Origin: Rhodopseudomonas sp.
GTDB taxonomy: Bacteria > Pseudomonadota > Alphaproteobacteria > Rhizobiales > Xanthobacteraceae
Assembly (NCBI RefSeq): GCF_013377015.1
Contig: NZ_JACABA010000005.1
Coordinates: 124,001-188,000, forward strand
Direction of reading: 5' to 3'
DNA length: 64,000 nucleotides
Shown in pieces: positions 18,331 to 27,289 of this stretch. Positions within the stretch are counted from its first letter, which is position 1. Every line of letters starts with the position of its first letter. Below the pieces are notes generated by a model. That model was not told where the DNA came from and made no database searches. It saw only the letters and a program-made list of their open reading frames with translations. Position numbers and translations under genes: made by a program.

Positions 18331-18902
18331 CTCGATGACCGGACGGCGGGCTGCGACAGCCGCTCCGCTGCGAGAGCTACGCAGGCCTCGAACGCGGCCA
18401 GATCGCGCCAAAGATCGGCGGGCGGCTGGCGCGGCGTCACCAAGGCACAGCCGTGCAGGTCGAGCGTATGGATCAGCATCAGATTATCGGGCAGGCCAAA
18501 ATCCTCGACGATGAGGCCGTGCGCATCGACCGTCGCGCCGTTTTGAGTCGCAATGTCGCCGGATCGCGCGACGCGCTCGGCATAGATAGCGGGGTCGTTG
18601 CTGTAGCCGAGGCAGAGTTTGCCGCGGCCGGCCATGTAGCCGAGTTCATAGACGGTACCGGCATCGGCGCTCGGTCCGCGAAACGGCGTCAGATTGGCGA
18701 TGATCGCGGAGGCATCGTTCATCATGGCCTGGTTCCCGTGGAAGATGTTCCGCGACGCGTCGGCCGTGGCAAGATCAACGGCATTGTCGAGCGGGAACAG
18801 CCCGATCAGCCCGTAGCGGCTGCAAAGCTCAGCCTTTCGCCGGCCGATGTCAATCGCGTCCGGGAGGAACACGTCGGGGCCTGCGAGATAGATGGTCGTC
18901 AT
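18327..18902 (-). CDS. nucleoside 2-deoxyribosyltransferase family protein
   Basis: A 191-residue protein of the nucleoside deoxyribosyltransferase fold, which moves deoxyribose between bases or hydrolyses nucleoside monophosphates. The N-terminal IYLAGPDVFLPDA, the ANLTPFRGPSADAGTVYELG block with the catalytic-type Glu, and GYSNDP are all characteristic. The ATG at 18902 starts the conserved region. Its stop overlaps the proposed TTG start of tlyA. It probably acts in nucleotide salvage or clean-up of odd nucleotides; the substrate is not evident. Confidence 0.85.
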   Translation of the reverse strand: MTTIYLAGPDVFLPDAIDIGRRKAELCSRYGLIGLFPLDNAVDLATADASRNIFHGNQAMMNDASAIIANLTPFRGPSADAGTVYELGYMAGRGKLCLGYSNDPAIYAERVARSGDIATQNGATVDAHGLIVEDFGLPDNLMLIHTLDLHGCALVTPRQPPADLWRDLAAFEACVALAAERLSQPAVRSSS

Positions 18903-18982
18903 CGCGGCGGATCCGTCGTGACTATGAATTCGGCTCCGCGAACTGACCGCTATCCCGCGTGGAGCAGTCGGGCACTGCACAG

Positions 18983-19103
18983 CCTCATGGTGAGGAGCGC
19001 GCCTGCTGGCGCGCGTCTCGAACCATGAGGCGGGATATCTCCTCATCCTTCGAGACGCCCGTCGCCGCCCTTCGGGCAGCGCCGGGCTCCTCAGGATGAG
19101 GAG
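18983..19103. repeat. palindromic intergenic repeats, families B then C
   Basis: Unit B (CCTCATGGTGAGGAGCG to CGTCTCGAACCATGAGG, 18983-19030) is followed by unit C (CCTCATCCTTCGAGACGC to GCTCCTCAGGATGAGGAG, 19041-19103). The end sequences match the copies at 11851-11990, but the hairpin tips differ, with compensating GC-rich pairs. They lie between dxs and the deoxyribosyltransferase gene, both transcribed leftward. Confidence 0.85.
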
Positions 19104-19120
19104 ATGTCCCGGTGCTGGCC

Positions 19121-21046
19121 TTAGGCCAGCTTCACGGTCTCGGCCTGGGCGTCCTTGCCTAGCGCCTCGAAGACCTTCTTGACGATGCCTTTGGCGTCAA
19201 GACCGGCGCGGGCATACATCGCGGTGGGGGTGTCGTGGTCCATGAACACGTCCGGTAGCACCATCGAACGCATCCGCACGCCGCCGTCGAGCAGGCCGAG
19301 GTCGGACAGCGTCTGCATCACATGGCTGCCGAAGCCACCGATCGAGCCTTCCTCGATGGTGATCAGGATTTCGTGCTCGCGCGCCAACTTTGCCACCATC
19401 TCGACGTCGAGCGGCTTCATGAAGCGGGCGTCGGCGACGGTGGTGGAGAGGCCGAGCGTGGCGAGTTCGTCGGCGGCTTTCTCGCATTCGGCGAGGCGGG
19501 TGCCGAACGACAACAGCGCCACCTTGCTGCCCTCGCGGATGATGCGGCCCTTGCCGATCTCCAGCGGAACGCCGACATCCGGCATCTCGATGCCGCGGCC
19601 TTCGCCGCGCGGATAGCGCACCGCGCTGGGACGGTCGTTGATCGCGACCTGGGTCGCGACCATGTGCACGAGGTCGGCCTCGTCGGCCGCCGCCATGATC
19701 ACGAAGTTCGGCAGGCAGCCGAGATAGCAGTTGTCGAACGAGCCGGCGTGGGTGGCGCCGTCGGCGCCGACCAGGCCGGCGCGATCGATCGCGAAGCGCA
19801 CCGGCAGGCTCTGGATCGCGACGTCGTGGACCACCTGGTCGTAGCCGCGCTGCAGGAAGGTCGAATAGATCGCGCAGAACGGCTTGTAGCCTTCGGTGGC
19901 AAGGCCGGCGGCGAACGTCACCGCGTGCTGCTCGGCGATGCCGACGTCGAAGGTGCGGGTCGGGAACGCCTTCTGAAAAATGTCGATCCCGGTGCCCGAC
20001 GGCATCGCCGCGGTGATGCCGATGATCTTGTCGTCCTTCTGCGCTTCCTTGACCAGGCTGGCGCCGAACACGTTTTGATACGACGGCGCATTGGATTTGG
20101 CTTTCGCCTGCGCGCCGGTGGCGACGTCGAACTTGACCACTGCGTGATACTTGTCGGCGGCCGCCTCGGCCGGACCGTAGCCCTTGCCCTTCTGGGTGAC
20201 GACATGGACCAGGATCGGGCCGGTCTCCATGTCGCGGACGTTGGTCAGGACCGGCAGCAGGTGATCGAGATTGTGGCCGTCGACCGGGCCGACATAATAG
20301 AAGCCGAGTTCCTCGAACAGCGTGCCGCCGCCGACCATGAAGCCGCGGGAATATTCCTCGGCGCGGGCGGCGCGATCGGCGATCAGCTTCGGCAGATGCT
20401 TGCCGAGCTGCTTGCCGGCCTCGCGCAGCGAGCGATAGGTCTTTCCGGAATACAGCCGCGACAGATAGGCCGACATCGCGCCGACCGGCGGCGCGATCGA
20501 CATGTCGTTGTCGTTGAGAATGACGATCAGCCGGGAGTTCATCGCGCCGGCATTGTTCATCGCCTCATAGGCCATGCCCGCCGACATCGAACCGTCACCG
20601 ATCACCGCGATAACGTTATTCTTGGCGCCGGACAGATCGCGCGCCACCGCCATGCCGAGGCCCGCAGAAATCGAGGTCGAGGAGTGCGCGGCGCCGAACG
20701 GATCGTAATCGCTCTCGGTGCGCTTGGTGAAGCCGGAGAGTCCGCCGCCGGTGCGCAGGGTGCGGATGCGGTCGCGGCGGCCGGTCAGGATCTTGTGCGG
20801 ATAGGCCTGATGGCCGACGTCCCAGATCAGGCGGTCCCGCGGGGTATCGAATACATAATGGATCGCGGTGGTGAGCTCGACCACGCCGAGGCCGGCGCCG
20901 AAATGTCCGCCGGTGACGGAGACCGCATCGATGGTCTCCTGACGCAATTCGTCGGCGACCTGTCGGACCTGATCGACTCTGAGCTTGCGCAGATCGTCCG
21001 GCGTGCGAATGGTGTCGAGCAGCGGCGTCTTACTGAATTCGGTCAC
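19121..21046 (-). CDS. dxs: 1-deoxy-D-xylulose-5-phosphate synthase
   Basis: A 641-residue thiamine-diphosphate enzyme that condenses pyruvate and glyceraldehyde-3-phosphate, the first step of the MEP isoprenoid pathway (quinone side chains, carotenoids, bacteriochlorophyll phytyl). Motifs: [33 protein letters not shown] for the cofactor, [18 protein letters not shown] in the C-terminal half. The start is GTG at 21046 with GGAA upstream; the frame is open further back but without family similarity. Long open frames on the other strand are shadows. Confidence 0.97.
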   Translation of the reverse strand: MTEFSKTPLLDTIRTPDDLRKLRVDQVRQVADELRQETIDAVSVTGGHFGAGLGVVELTTAIHYVFDTPRDRLIWDVGHQAYPHKILTGRRDRIRTLRTGGGLSGFTKRTESDYDPFGAAHSSTSISAGLGMAVARDLSGAKNNVIAVIGDGSMSAGMAYEAMNNAGAMNSRLIVILNDNDMSIAPPVGAMSAYLSRLYSGKTYRSLREAGKQLGKHLPKLIADRAARAEEYSRGFMVGGGTLFEELGFYYVGPVDGHNLDHLLPVLTNVRDMETGPILVHVVTQKGKGYGPAEAAADKYHAVVKFDVATGAQAKAKSNAPSYQNVFGASLVKEAQKDDKIIGITAAMPSGTGIDIFQKAFPTRTFDVGIAEQHAVTFAAGLATEGYKPFCAIYSTFLQRGYDQVVHDVAIQSLPVRFAIDRAGLVGADGATHAGSFDNCYLGCLPNFVIMAAADEADLVHMVATQVAINDRPSAVRYPRGEGRGIEMPDVGVPLEIGKGRIIREGSKVALLSFGTRLAECEKAADELATLGLSTTVADARFMKPLDVEMVAKLAREHEILITIEEGSIGGFGSHVMQTLSDLGLLDGGVRMRSMVLPDVFMDHDTPTAMYARAGLDAKGIVKKVFEALGKDAQAETVKLA

Positions 21047-21465
21047 GGCGTATTCCAGTCTTACCAATGGGGCCGGTGACGCCCCGTTTACGAATGCTCT
21101 GGACAATGTCTGCAGGAGTCCCACCCGACTCCCGTCTCCCGCGAGGAGAAACCGATTCTCGAAGCCTATCGTCCGCTTCGTTCGATCAGAGTGACCTGGA
21201 TCACTCTGCGGCAGCACAGCCCGTCAAGCCCGCGGCGCTGTCATCCTGGCTGGACGGCAGCACTGCGCTCAGCGCATAAGACTATACCTTTACACAAAGC
21301 AGCTCCCAAAGCCAACCGCCGGACGCCTACGGCTCGGTCAAGCTGCATAAACTTTCGGCCAATGTGGTTTCCGGCGCGGTTGGGGAACTCGCTGTTGCCG
21401 GCAGAACACGGTCGAGACACAGCCCGACGCCGCCCGTGCGGCGGTCATGGCCGGCGTAAGGCGGC
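21047..21465. other. intergenic region upstream of dxs
   Basis: About 420 bases without a convincing gene lie between xseB and dxs, both on the minus strand. A perfect 7-bp inverted repeat (AGAGTGA, six-base spacer, TCACTCT) lies at 21188-21207, about 140 bases upstream of the dxs start; it could be an operator or a weak hairpin. No RNA family was recognised. Confidence 0.4.
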
Positions 21466-21717
21466 TTATTGCACGTCGAGCGGTTCGGTTCCGGTCGGCT
21501 GGCCGCTGGCATCGGTGGTGATCTTGTCGACCCGCGCCTCGGCGGTGCGCAGCAGTTCCTCGCAGCGCCGCTTCAAAACCTCGCCGCGCTCATAAATCGC
21601 CACGGATTCCTCCAGCGGAACCTTGCCGTCCTCGAGCCGCTTGACGATCGATTCCAGTTCCTCGATCGCGCGCTCGAAGCTCAGCTTCTTGACATCGACA
21701 TGGGTGGCTTCGGCCAT
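21466..21717 (-). CDS. xseB: exodeoxyribonuclease VII small subunit
   Basis: An 83-residue two-helix protein with the XseB signature (LSFERAIEELESIVKRLEDG, then VPLEESVAIYERGEVLKRRCEE). With XseA it forms exonuclease VII, which degrades single-stranded DNA from both ends. The large subunit gene is not in this window. It lies just upstream of dxs in the same orientation, an association common in alphaproteobacteria, and 70 bases downstream of the deacetylase gene. Confidence 0.95.
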   Translation of the reverse strand: MAEATHVDVKKLSFERAIEELESIVKRLEDGKVPLEESVAIYERGEVLKRRCEELLRTAEARVDKITTDASGQPTGTEPLDVQ

Positions 21718-21787
21718 AGCAGTTCCTGGGTGCGTCGCTGCGCGGGGCGACGTAACGACGACAGATGAAGCCGGATGGATCGGACGA

Positions 21788-22717
21788 TCACGCGCCCATC
21801 AGGGCGGTGACATGGGCGGCGACCGATTCCTGCAGCCCCTGTAAATCATAGCCGCCCTCGAGCACCGAGACAATCCGGCCGCCGGCGGTGCTGTCGGCGA
21901 GATCCATCAGCTTGCGGGTCACCCAGCTGAAATCCTCGGCGCGCAGATTGAGGCTGGCCAACGGGTCGCGATAATGCGCGTCGAATCCCGCCGAGATGAT
22001 GATCAGTTCGGGCGCGAATTTCGTCAGTTGCGGCAGGATCAGATTGTCGAAGGCGGAACGGAACTTCTCACTGCCGTCTTCCGAGGCCAGCGGCGCGTTG
22101 ACGATATTGTCGTGCTCGCCGCGCTCGCCGGCGGCGCCGGTGCCGGGGAACAACGGCATCTGGTGAGTCGAACAATACATCACGGTTCGGTCGCCCCAGA
22201 AGATGTCCTGGGTGCCGTTGCCGTGATGGACGTCAAAATCCACCACCGCGGCGCGACCGATGCCGTATTTGCGCTGCGCGTAGCGCGCGGCGATCGCCGC
22301 ATTGCCGAAGAAACAAAACCCCATCGGCTTGGTGATCTCGGCATGATGGCCGGGCGGCCTTGTCGCGACGAAGGCGTTGTCGGCGGCGCCGGTCATCACC
22401 GCGTCGGTCGCCGCCGTGGCACCGCCGACGCCGCGCAGCGCCGCCTCGAAGGTGCCGGGCGACATCGAGGTATCACCATCGACATAGACAATACCGGTGG
22501 TCGGCGACATGTGCCGCAGCTCGACGATGTAGTGATCGGTGTGACACAGCGCGATGTCTTCCAGCGCCCCCCGCGGTGACTCACCACGCACCAGTGCGCT
22601 GAAGCGATCGCCGGCGAGCACCTGATTGACTGCGCGCAGCCGGTCGGCGCGTTCGGGATGGCCCTCGGGCGTATCGTGTTCGAGGCATGCGGAATGTGTC
22701 AGGAAATGCGTTGTCAT
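21788..22717 (-). CDS. histone-deacetylase-superfamily Zn amidohydrolase
   Basis: A 309-residue class II HDAC-like deacetylase. The active-site series is complete: RPPGHHAE (His-His pair), GFCFFGN, VDFDVHHGNGTQDIFW (Zn-binding Asp and His), and SAGFDAHYRDPLA with the second Zn Asp. Bacterial members deacetylate acetylpolyamines or other small amides, or proteins. No polyamine genes are adjacent. It precedes xseB and dxs on the same strand. Confidence 0.92.
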   Translation of the reverse strand: MTTHFLTHSACLEHDTPEGHPERADRLRAVNQVLAGDRFSALVRGESPRGALEDIALCHTDHYIVELRHMSPTTGIVYVDGDTSMSPGTFEAALRGVGGATAATDAVMTGAADNAFVATRPPGHHAEITKPMGFCFFGNAAIAARYAQRKYGIGRAAVVDFDVHHGNGTQDIFWGDRTVMYCSTHQMPLFPGTGAAGERGEHDNIVNAPLASEDGSEKFRSAFDNLILPQLTKFAPELIIISAGFDAHYRDPLASLNLRAEDFSWVTRKLMDLADSTAGGRIVSVLEGGYDLQGLQESVAAHVTALMGA

Positions 22718-22819
22718 GCGGGCTGCCCGGTCCCTCAGTGCGCGGTTACGACAATTGTATAATGTAGAGGCTTGCCGCGCATTGCGAAAGGGCAGCTTAA
22801 GGCTTAGGCGCCAGATCGC

Positions 22820-24487
22820 TCAATTCAGACGCAAAATGCGGTTCGAAGGCGGCGGCGCGATCGGACTGTTGGCCTTGAAATAGCCGAACAGCGCGTCGAC
22901 GTCGTAGACTCCGGTGCGTGGCGCGTCGCCCTGCTTGAACGCGCTGAAGCCGTCACCGCCGACCGCCAGGAACGCGTTCACGGTGACGCGATAGGGGGTG
23001 CCGGGGTCGATCGGCGCCCCGTTCAACAGCATCTTCTCGGCCAGAATGCGCTGGCCGGGCAGGCCGGCATTGTCCCAGGCATAGCTGAAATTGCCTGACA
23101 CCTGCAGGATTCGCGGCCGCGCCGGATCGAGCCATTGCTGCTCCAGCGCGGCCTTGATCTGCGCTCCGGTCAGGGTCAGCGTCACCAGCTGATTGCGGAA
23201 TGGCTGGCTGGCGAACACGTCGCCATAGCTGACCGCGCCATCGGCGTTCTTGACGATATCGGCGCGCACGCCGCCGGGATTGGTGAAGGCGACCGCCGCG
23301 CCGCCGTCGGCCGCGGTCGCGGCAAGCTGGGCGTCGGCGACGACGTCACCGAGCGCGCTTTCGCCGGCTTGGTTCGGCACCCGCGACAGCGTCGCGCTGA
23401 CCGAGCCGGCGGGGCGGGCGGCAATCGGACCGGCCAACTGGTCATAGGCCGCGATCAGCTTGGTCTGATCCGCATCCTTGGCGAGCGTCGCGGTACGGAC
23501 GATGACGTTGTCGGCCTTCGCGGTCACGACGTCGCGGCTGACCGGATCGAGCTTGAGGTCGATGGCGGTGACGATGGTGCCGTATTTGTCGCCGCTGGTG
23601 ACCAGGCGGCCGTCGATCTCGCAGGTATAGGCGCGGTGGGTGTGGCCGCTGACCACGACGTCGACCGCGCGATCGAATTTCTTGACGATGTCGACGATCG
23701 GCCCGGAAATCCCCGGGCATTCGTTGTGGCCGCCGCTCGGCAGGCCGCCCTCGTGAATCAGCACCACGATGGCCTCGACGCCGCGCGCCTTCAGCTCCGC
23801 GACGGCGGCGTTGACGGTGTCGGCCTCGTCCCTGAATTCGAGCCCGGCGACGCCCGGCGGGGACACCATGTTCGGCGTGCCCTTCAGCGTCAGGCCGATG
23901 AATCCGACCGGAATACCGCCGAATTCCCGGATCGCGTAAGCAGGAAAGATCGTCTGCCCGGTCGCGGTCTCGACCGTGGAGGCGGCGAGATACTTGAAAC
24001 GCGCGCCGAGAAACGGGTGCGGGCCGAGGCAATTGTCGACCGGATGGCAGCCGCCGTTCTGCATCCGCAGCAGTTCGGTCTTGCCCTCGTCGAATTCGTG
24101 GTTGCCGACCGAGGCCAGTTCCAGCCCCATCAGCGACAGCGACTCGATGGTGGGCTCGTCGTGAAACATCGCGGACAGGAACGGGCTGGCGCCGATCAGG
24201 TCGCCGGCGGCGACGAAGATCGTGTTGGCATGGCCGTCGCGCAACTGTTTCACCAGCGTCGCCATATGCTCGGCGCCGCCCGCCGGCACCGCGATGGTCT
24301 TGCTCGGGTCGGTGGGATCGGCGATCGCGATGCCGCCCGCGGGCGGTCGCAGATAGCCGTGAAAATCATTGATCGCGAGAATCCGCAGCTCGACCGGCGC
24401 GGCCGTCTGCGCGTCGCCGCGAGAGGTTGCGCTCGCCAGCAGCAACGCGGCGGCCAATATTGCGAAGCGATTCATCATCCGCATCAT
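22820..24487 (-). CDS. periplasmic bifunctional metallophosphatase / 5'-nucleotidase
   Basis: A protein of about 555 residues with a signal peptide (NRFAILAAALLLASATSRGDAQ). The N-terminal calcineurin-like phosphatase domain has the metal motifs AINDFHG, GDLIGASPF, GNHEFDEG and GHTHRAY. The C-terminal nucleotidase domain has NPGGVRADI and AVGGDGFSAF. It likely dephosphorylates extracellular nucleotides for phosphate or nucleoside salvage. Several Met codons crowd the start (24487, 24484, 24478, 24475); 24487 is taken as the first of the cluster. It diverges from the cytochrome gene. Confidence 0.92.
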   Translation of the reverse strand: MMRMMNRFAILAAALLLASATSRGDAQTAAPVELRILAINDFHGYLRPPAGGIAIADPTDPSKTIAVPAGGAEHMATLVKQLRDGHANTIFVAAGDLIGASPFLSAMFHDEPTIESLSLMGLELASVGNHEFDEGKTELLRMQNGGCHPVDNCLGPHPFLGARFKYLAASTVETATGQTIFPAYAIREFGGIPVGFIGLTLKGTPNMVSPPGVAGLEFRDEADTVNAAVAELKARGVEAIVVLIHEGGLPSGGHNECPGISGPIVDIVKKFDRAVDVVVSGHTHRAYTCEIDGRLVTSGDKYGTIVTAIDLKLDPVSRDVVTAKADNVIVRTATLAKDADQTKLIAAYDQLAGPIAARPAGSVSATLSRVPNQAGESALGDVVADAQLAATAADGGAAVAFTNPGGVRADIVKNADGAVSYGDVFASQPFRNQLVTLTLTGAQIKAALEQQWLDPARPRILQVSGNFSYAWDNAGLPGQRILAEKMLLNGAPIDPGTPYRVTVNAFLAVGGDGFSAFKQGDAPRTGVYDVDALFGYFKANSPIAPPPSNRILRLN

Positions 24488-24715
24488 ATTCGCGGTCCGC
24501 GACAAGTGTTCGAAGAGGAATCGAAAGTCGATCATGCGAGGCCATATCCGCCGAGCAGTTCGGCTGCCGCAACCCAAACCTGCTTCGCGGTCGGGGCGCA
24601 AGCGTCGAACGACCGTGGCGTCCGGTCGATTGATCCATTAGAAACAGAATCTCACGTTTGCAAGCCGCCGCGCATCGCTCCCGCAAGCGCCGGCGGAGAG
24701 CCGCAAGGATTCCAG

Positions 24716-25183
24716 ATGACATCTCGTTCGTTCGTGGCCGGAGTCCTGGCCGTCGTCGCATCGATCTCGGTCGCCGCCGCGCAACAGCTCAATCGCTCGG
24801 CGTTGCCGGCGGATGCCAGCCCGCGCCTGGCCGACATCATGGAAGCCATTCAGGCGCGGCACATCAAGCTGTGGTTCGCCGGCAAGAACCACAACTGGGA
24901 CCTTGCGGCCTATGAGGCGGCGCAGATCAGGGCCCGGCTGGAGGATGCCGCGCGGTTCTACCAGGACCTTCCGGTCACCGAAGTGACGACGATGGGGGCG
25001 CCGTTGGATGCCCTGTCCGAGGCGGTCAAGGCCAAGGATACGACGAAATTCGCCAGCGCGTTCGATCAGCTGACCGCCGGCTGCAATTCCTGCCATCAGT
25101 CGATCGAGCGAAGCTTCATCGCGATCCAGACCCCGACAGCGCAGCCGTTCAGCAATCAGTCGTTCGCGCCGGCGAAGAAGTAA
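24716..25183 (+). CDS. exported monohaem c-type cytochrome, helical type
   Basis: A 155-residue protein with a signal peptide (1-22, ending SVAAAQ) and a single haem-binding CNSCH at 123-127 near the C-terminus. That arrangement fits four-helix-bundle cytochromes related to c'/c556. An unusual conserved-looking block ARHIKLWFAGKNHNWDLA lies at 48-65. AAGGA precedes the ATG at 24716. A much longer open frame starting upstream is only a shadow of the divergent phosphatase gene. It could transfer electrons or bind small ligands in the periplasm; the partner is unknown. Confidence 0.88.
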   Translation: MTSRSFVAGVLAVVASISVAAAQQLNRSALPADASPRLADIMEAIQARHIKLWFAGKNHNWDLAAYEAAQIRARLEDAARFYQDLPVTEVTTMGAPLDALSEAVKAKDTTKFASAFDQLTAGCNSCHQSIERSFIAIQTPTAQPFSNQSFAPAKK

Positions 25184-25207
25184 CAGGGCGAGTCGGTTCC
25201 GGCGACC

Positions 25208-26431
25208 TCAATCGCCGTCGCGTTGGAGACCCGCCGTTGCGCCGCTCTGCAGCCAGATGAAGGTCGCGCCCGCCAGCAGCGCCATCGCCACCATCAGGCT
25301 GGCGGTGGTCAGCACCGGATGCCCGAGCGGCTGCAGCAGCGCCACCATGGCGCTGGCGCAGGCGCTGATCAGCATCTGCAGGCAACGGATCGCGCCCGAG
25401 GCGGCGCCGGCGACCTCCGCCATGTTGCGCATCGCCTCGTGATTGGCGTTGGGCCCAATCAGCCCGAACGACACCATCACCAGCGCCACCAGCGGCATCA
25501 ACATCGCGGCGCGCGCGAGACCCAGCGGCTCCAGTGCCAGGATCGCCAGCGCGCTCGCGCCCATCAGCCCGAGGCCCAACCCGACCAGCCGGCGCGACGG
25601 CACCTGCCGCTTGCTCAATGCGCCGCTCAGCAACGAGCCGACCATCACGCTGCCGGAGGTCACGCCGTAGATCACCGCGAATTCGGACCTTGAGAGCTGC
25701 AGCGCCCCCATCAACACCGCCGACGCGCCGGAGATGAAGCTGAACATGCAGGAGAAGGCGAAGGCGAACACCAGCGTGTAGCCGACGAACGAGCGGTCGG
25801 TCAGCACGCTGCGGTAGCCAGCCAGCAGTTGCGACGGATGCAGCGACCGCCGCTGCTTCGCCGGCAGCGATTCCCGAAAGCCGAGTGTGCCGATCGCCAG
25901 CAGCACGCCGATCGACGCCTCGGCGACATAGATCATCCGCCAGCCGCTGAATGCCATGATCGCGGCGCCGAGCATCGGCACCACCATCGGGGCGATGCTG
26001 AACACCGCGAAGATCGTCGACAGCTTGCCGCGCGCGGTGGCGTGGTCGTACAGATCGCGGACGATCGCGAGCGGCAGGATCACGCAGATTCCGGCGGCGA
26101 TGCCTTGCAGCGCGCGAAACCCAAGCAGCATCTCGAAGCTGGTCGAGAGCGCGCAGGCCAGCGCGGCGGCGGCGTACAGCGCCAGCCCGGCCAGCAGCGT
26201 GCCACGGCGGCCGAAGCGGTCCGCCACCGGCCCGCCGAACAGCGGCGCGATCGCAAAGCCGAGCAGAAACAGGCTGAGCGTCAGCGCGCCGCGGCCGGCG
26301 CCATTGGCGAATTCGGCTTCGATCGCCGGCAGGCCGGGCAAGCCGGTGTCGATCGAGATCGGCGGCAGCGCCGACAGCGCGCCGAGAAAGGCGGTGAGAA
26401 CAAATCCCTTGCGCCTGTGACCCAAGGCCAT
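25208..26431 (-). CDS. MFS drug-efflux transporter, Bcr/CflA type
   Basis: A 407-residue major-facilitator protein with about twelve hydrophobic segments. The loop after the second segment reads GGPVADRFGRRGTLL, the MFS signature, and LSALPPISIDTGLPGLPAI in the first segment resembles the Bcr/CflA drug-proton antiporters. Substrates cannot be predicted. It is convergent with the cytochrome gene and divergent from the thioesterase gene. Confidence 0.9.
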   Translation of the reverse strand: MALGHRRKGFVLTAFLGALSALPPISIDTGLPGLPAIEAEFANGAGRGALTLSLFLLGFAIAPLFGGPVADRFGRRGTLLAGLALYAAAALACALSTSFEMLLGFRALQGIAAGICVILPLAIVRDLYDHATARGKLSTIFAVFSIAPMVVPMLGAAIMAFSGWRMIYVAEASIGVLLAIGTLGFRESLPAKQRRSLHPSQLLAGYRSVLTDRSFVGYTLVFAFAFSCMFSFISGASAVLMGALQLSRSEFAVIYGVTSGSVMVGSLLSGALSKRQVPSRRLVGLGLGLMGASALAILALEPLGLARAAMLMPLVALVMVSFGLIGPNANHEAMRNMAEVAGAASGAIRCLQMLISACASAMVALLQPLGHPVLTTASLMVAMALLAGATFIWLQSGATAGLQRDGD

Positions 26432-26614
26432 CCCGATCCGAAGCGGAGAAGGCGATGGCCGTTCTCGTCATCCGGCGCGACCATAGGCGATCCAGCGAAA
26501 AAGGCTATCGCGCGCGAAACGATCCATTCTGATGAAGCCGGGTTTTCCGAATGGCAACGCCCGCGCGATGCGCTAGCATCGATCGGCGATCCGCAGCCTG
26601 CCGTAGAGTTGAGA

Positions 26615-27106
26615 ATGATTGCCAATATTGATCCGGTGCAAGACCAGCCCGCTTCCGACTTGAATTGGGACTACCCCAAGCCCTTCACACTGACCGTCGT
26701 CCCCGGCGCCGCCGATATCGACGGCCTGAACCACACCAACAACGCGGTCTATGTCCGCTGGTGCGAGGCGATCGGCTGGGCGCATTCCGAGGCGCTGGGA
26801 CTCAGCCTCGCGGACTGGACCCGGCTCGATCGGGCGCTGGCGATCCGGCGCGGCGAATATGATTATCTGCTACCGAGCGTCGTCGGCGACGACTTGCTGC
26901 TCGGCACCTGGATCACCGGCTACGACGGCCGGCTGATCCTGGAGCGGCGGTTTCAGCTGATTAATGTGCGGCAACGATCGACCGTGATGCGCGGACGCTG
27001 GGACGTGGTCAGCATCGAGATGAGCACCGGACGGCCGCGCCGCCTGGCGCCGGAATTCGCCGCGGCCTACCTGCCGGTGTTGGTCGCGCAGGATGCGGCG
27101 AAGTAA
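26615..27106 (+). CDS. hotdog-fold acyl-CoA thioesterase
   Basis: A 163-residue 4HBT-like thioesterase. The helix-capping motif DIDGLNHTNNAVYVRWCE (about 35-52) is typical of YbgC/FadM-type enzymes that hydrolyse acyl- or aroyl-CoA. The ATG at 26615 was chosen because it begins the conserved domain; the frame is open for hundreds of bases upstream across the divergent MFS gene. Followed by a family-A palindromic repeat. Confidence 0.88.
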   Translation: MIANIDPVQDQPASDLNWDYPKPFTLTVVPGAADIDGLNHTNNAVYVRWCEAIGWAHSEALGLSLADWTRLDRALAIRRGEYDYLLPSVVGDDLLLGTWITGYDGRLILERRFQLINVRQRSTVMRGRWDVVSIEMSTGRPRRLAPEFAAAYLPVLVAQDAAK

Positions 27107-27124
27107 TTACGATCTGGAATCTGC

Positions 27125-27247
27125 GGTCATTCCGGGGCGCGAGGCCGCAGGCCGAGCGAACCCGGAATCTTGCCGCGCGCCAAGAGCTGCAATCATCGCG
27201 AGATTCCGGGTTCGCTCGCAGCAAAGCTGCTCTCGCCCCGGAATGAC
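27125..27247. repeat. palindromic intergenic repeat, family A, copy 2
   Basis: A 123-base element with the same outer arms (GTCATTCCGGGGCGCGAG and its complement) and inner arms (GCGAACCCGGAATC / GATTCCGGGTTCGC) as the copy at 16222-16331. Only the hairpin tips differ. It lies between convergent genes (thioesterase and radical SAM), the same type of location as copy 1, consistent with a terminator-like role. Confidence 0.9.
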
Positions 27248-27289
27248 GGAATTCTTGGTTGCGGGCGCGCCATTTAATAGTTAGTTGCG

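Noticed and set aside
19322-21079. 585-codon open frame opposite dxs
   Set aside because: Same reason: complementary to a conserved dxs coding sequence, no recognisable motif, low-complexity composition.
23135-24715. N-terminal extension of the cytochrome gene through the divergent phosphatase
   Set aside because: The frame is open by GC bias only; the signal peptide and ribosome-binding site at 24716 mark the real start.
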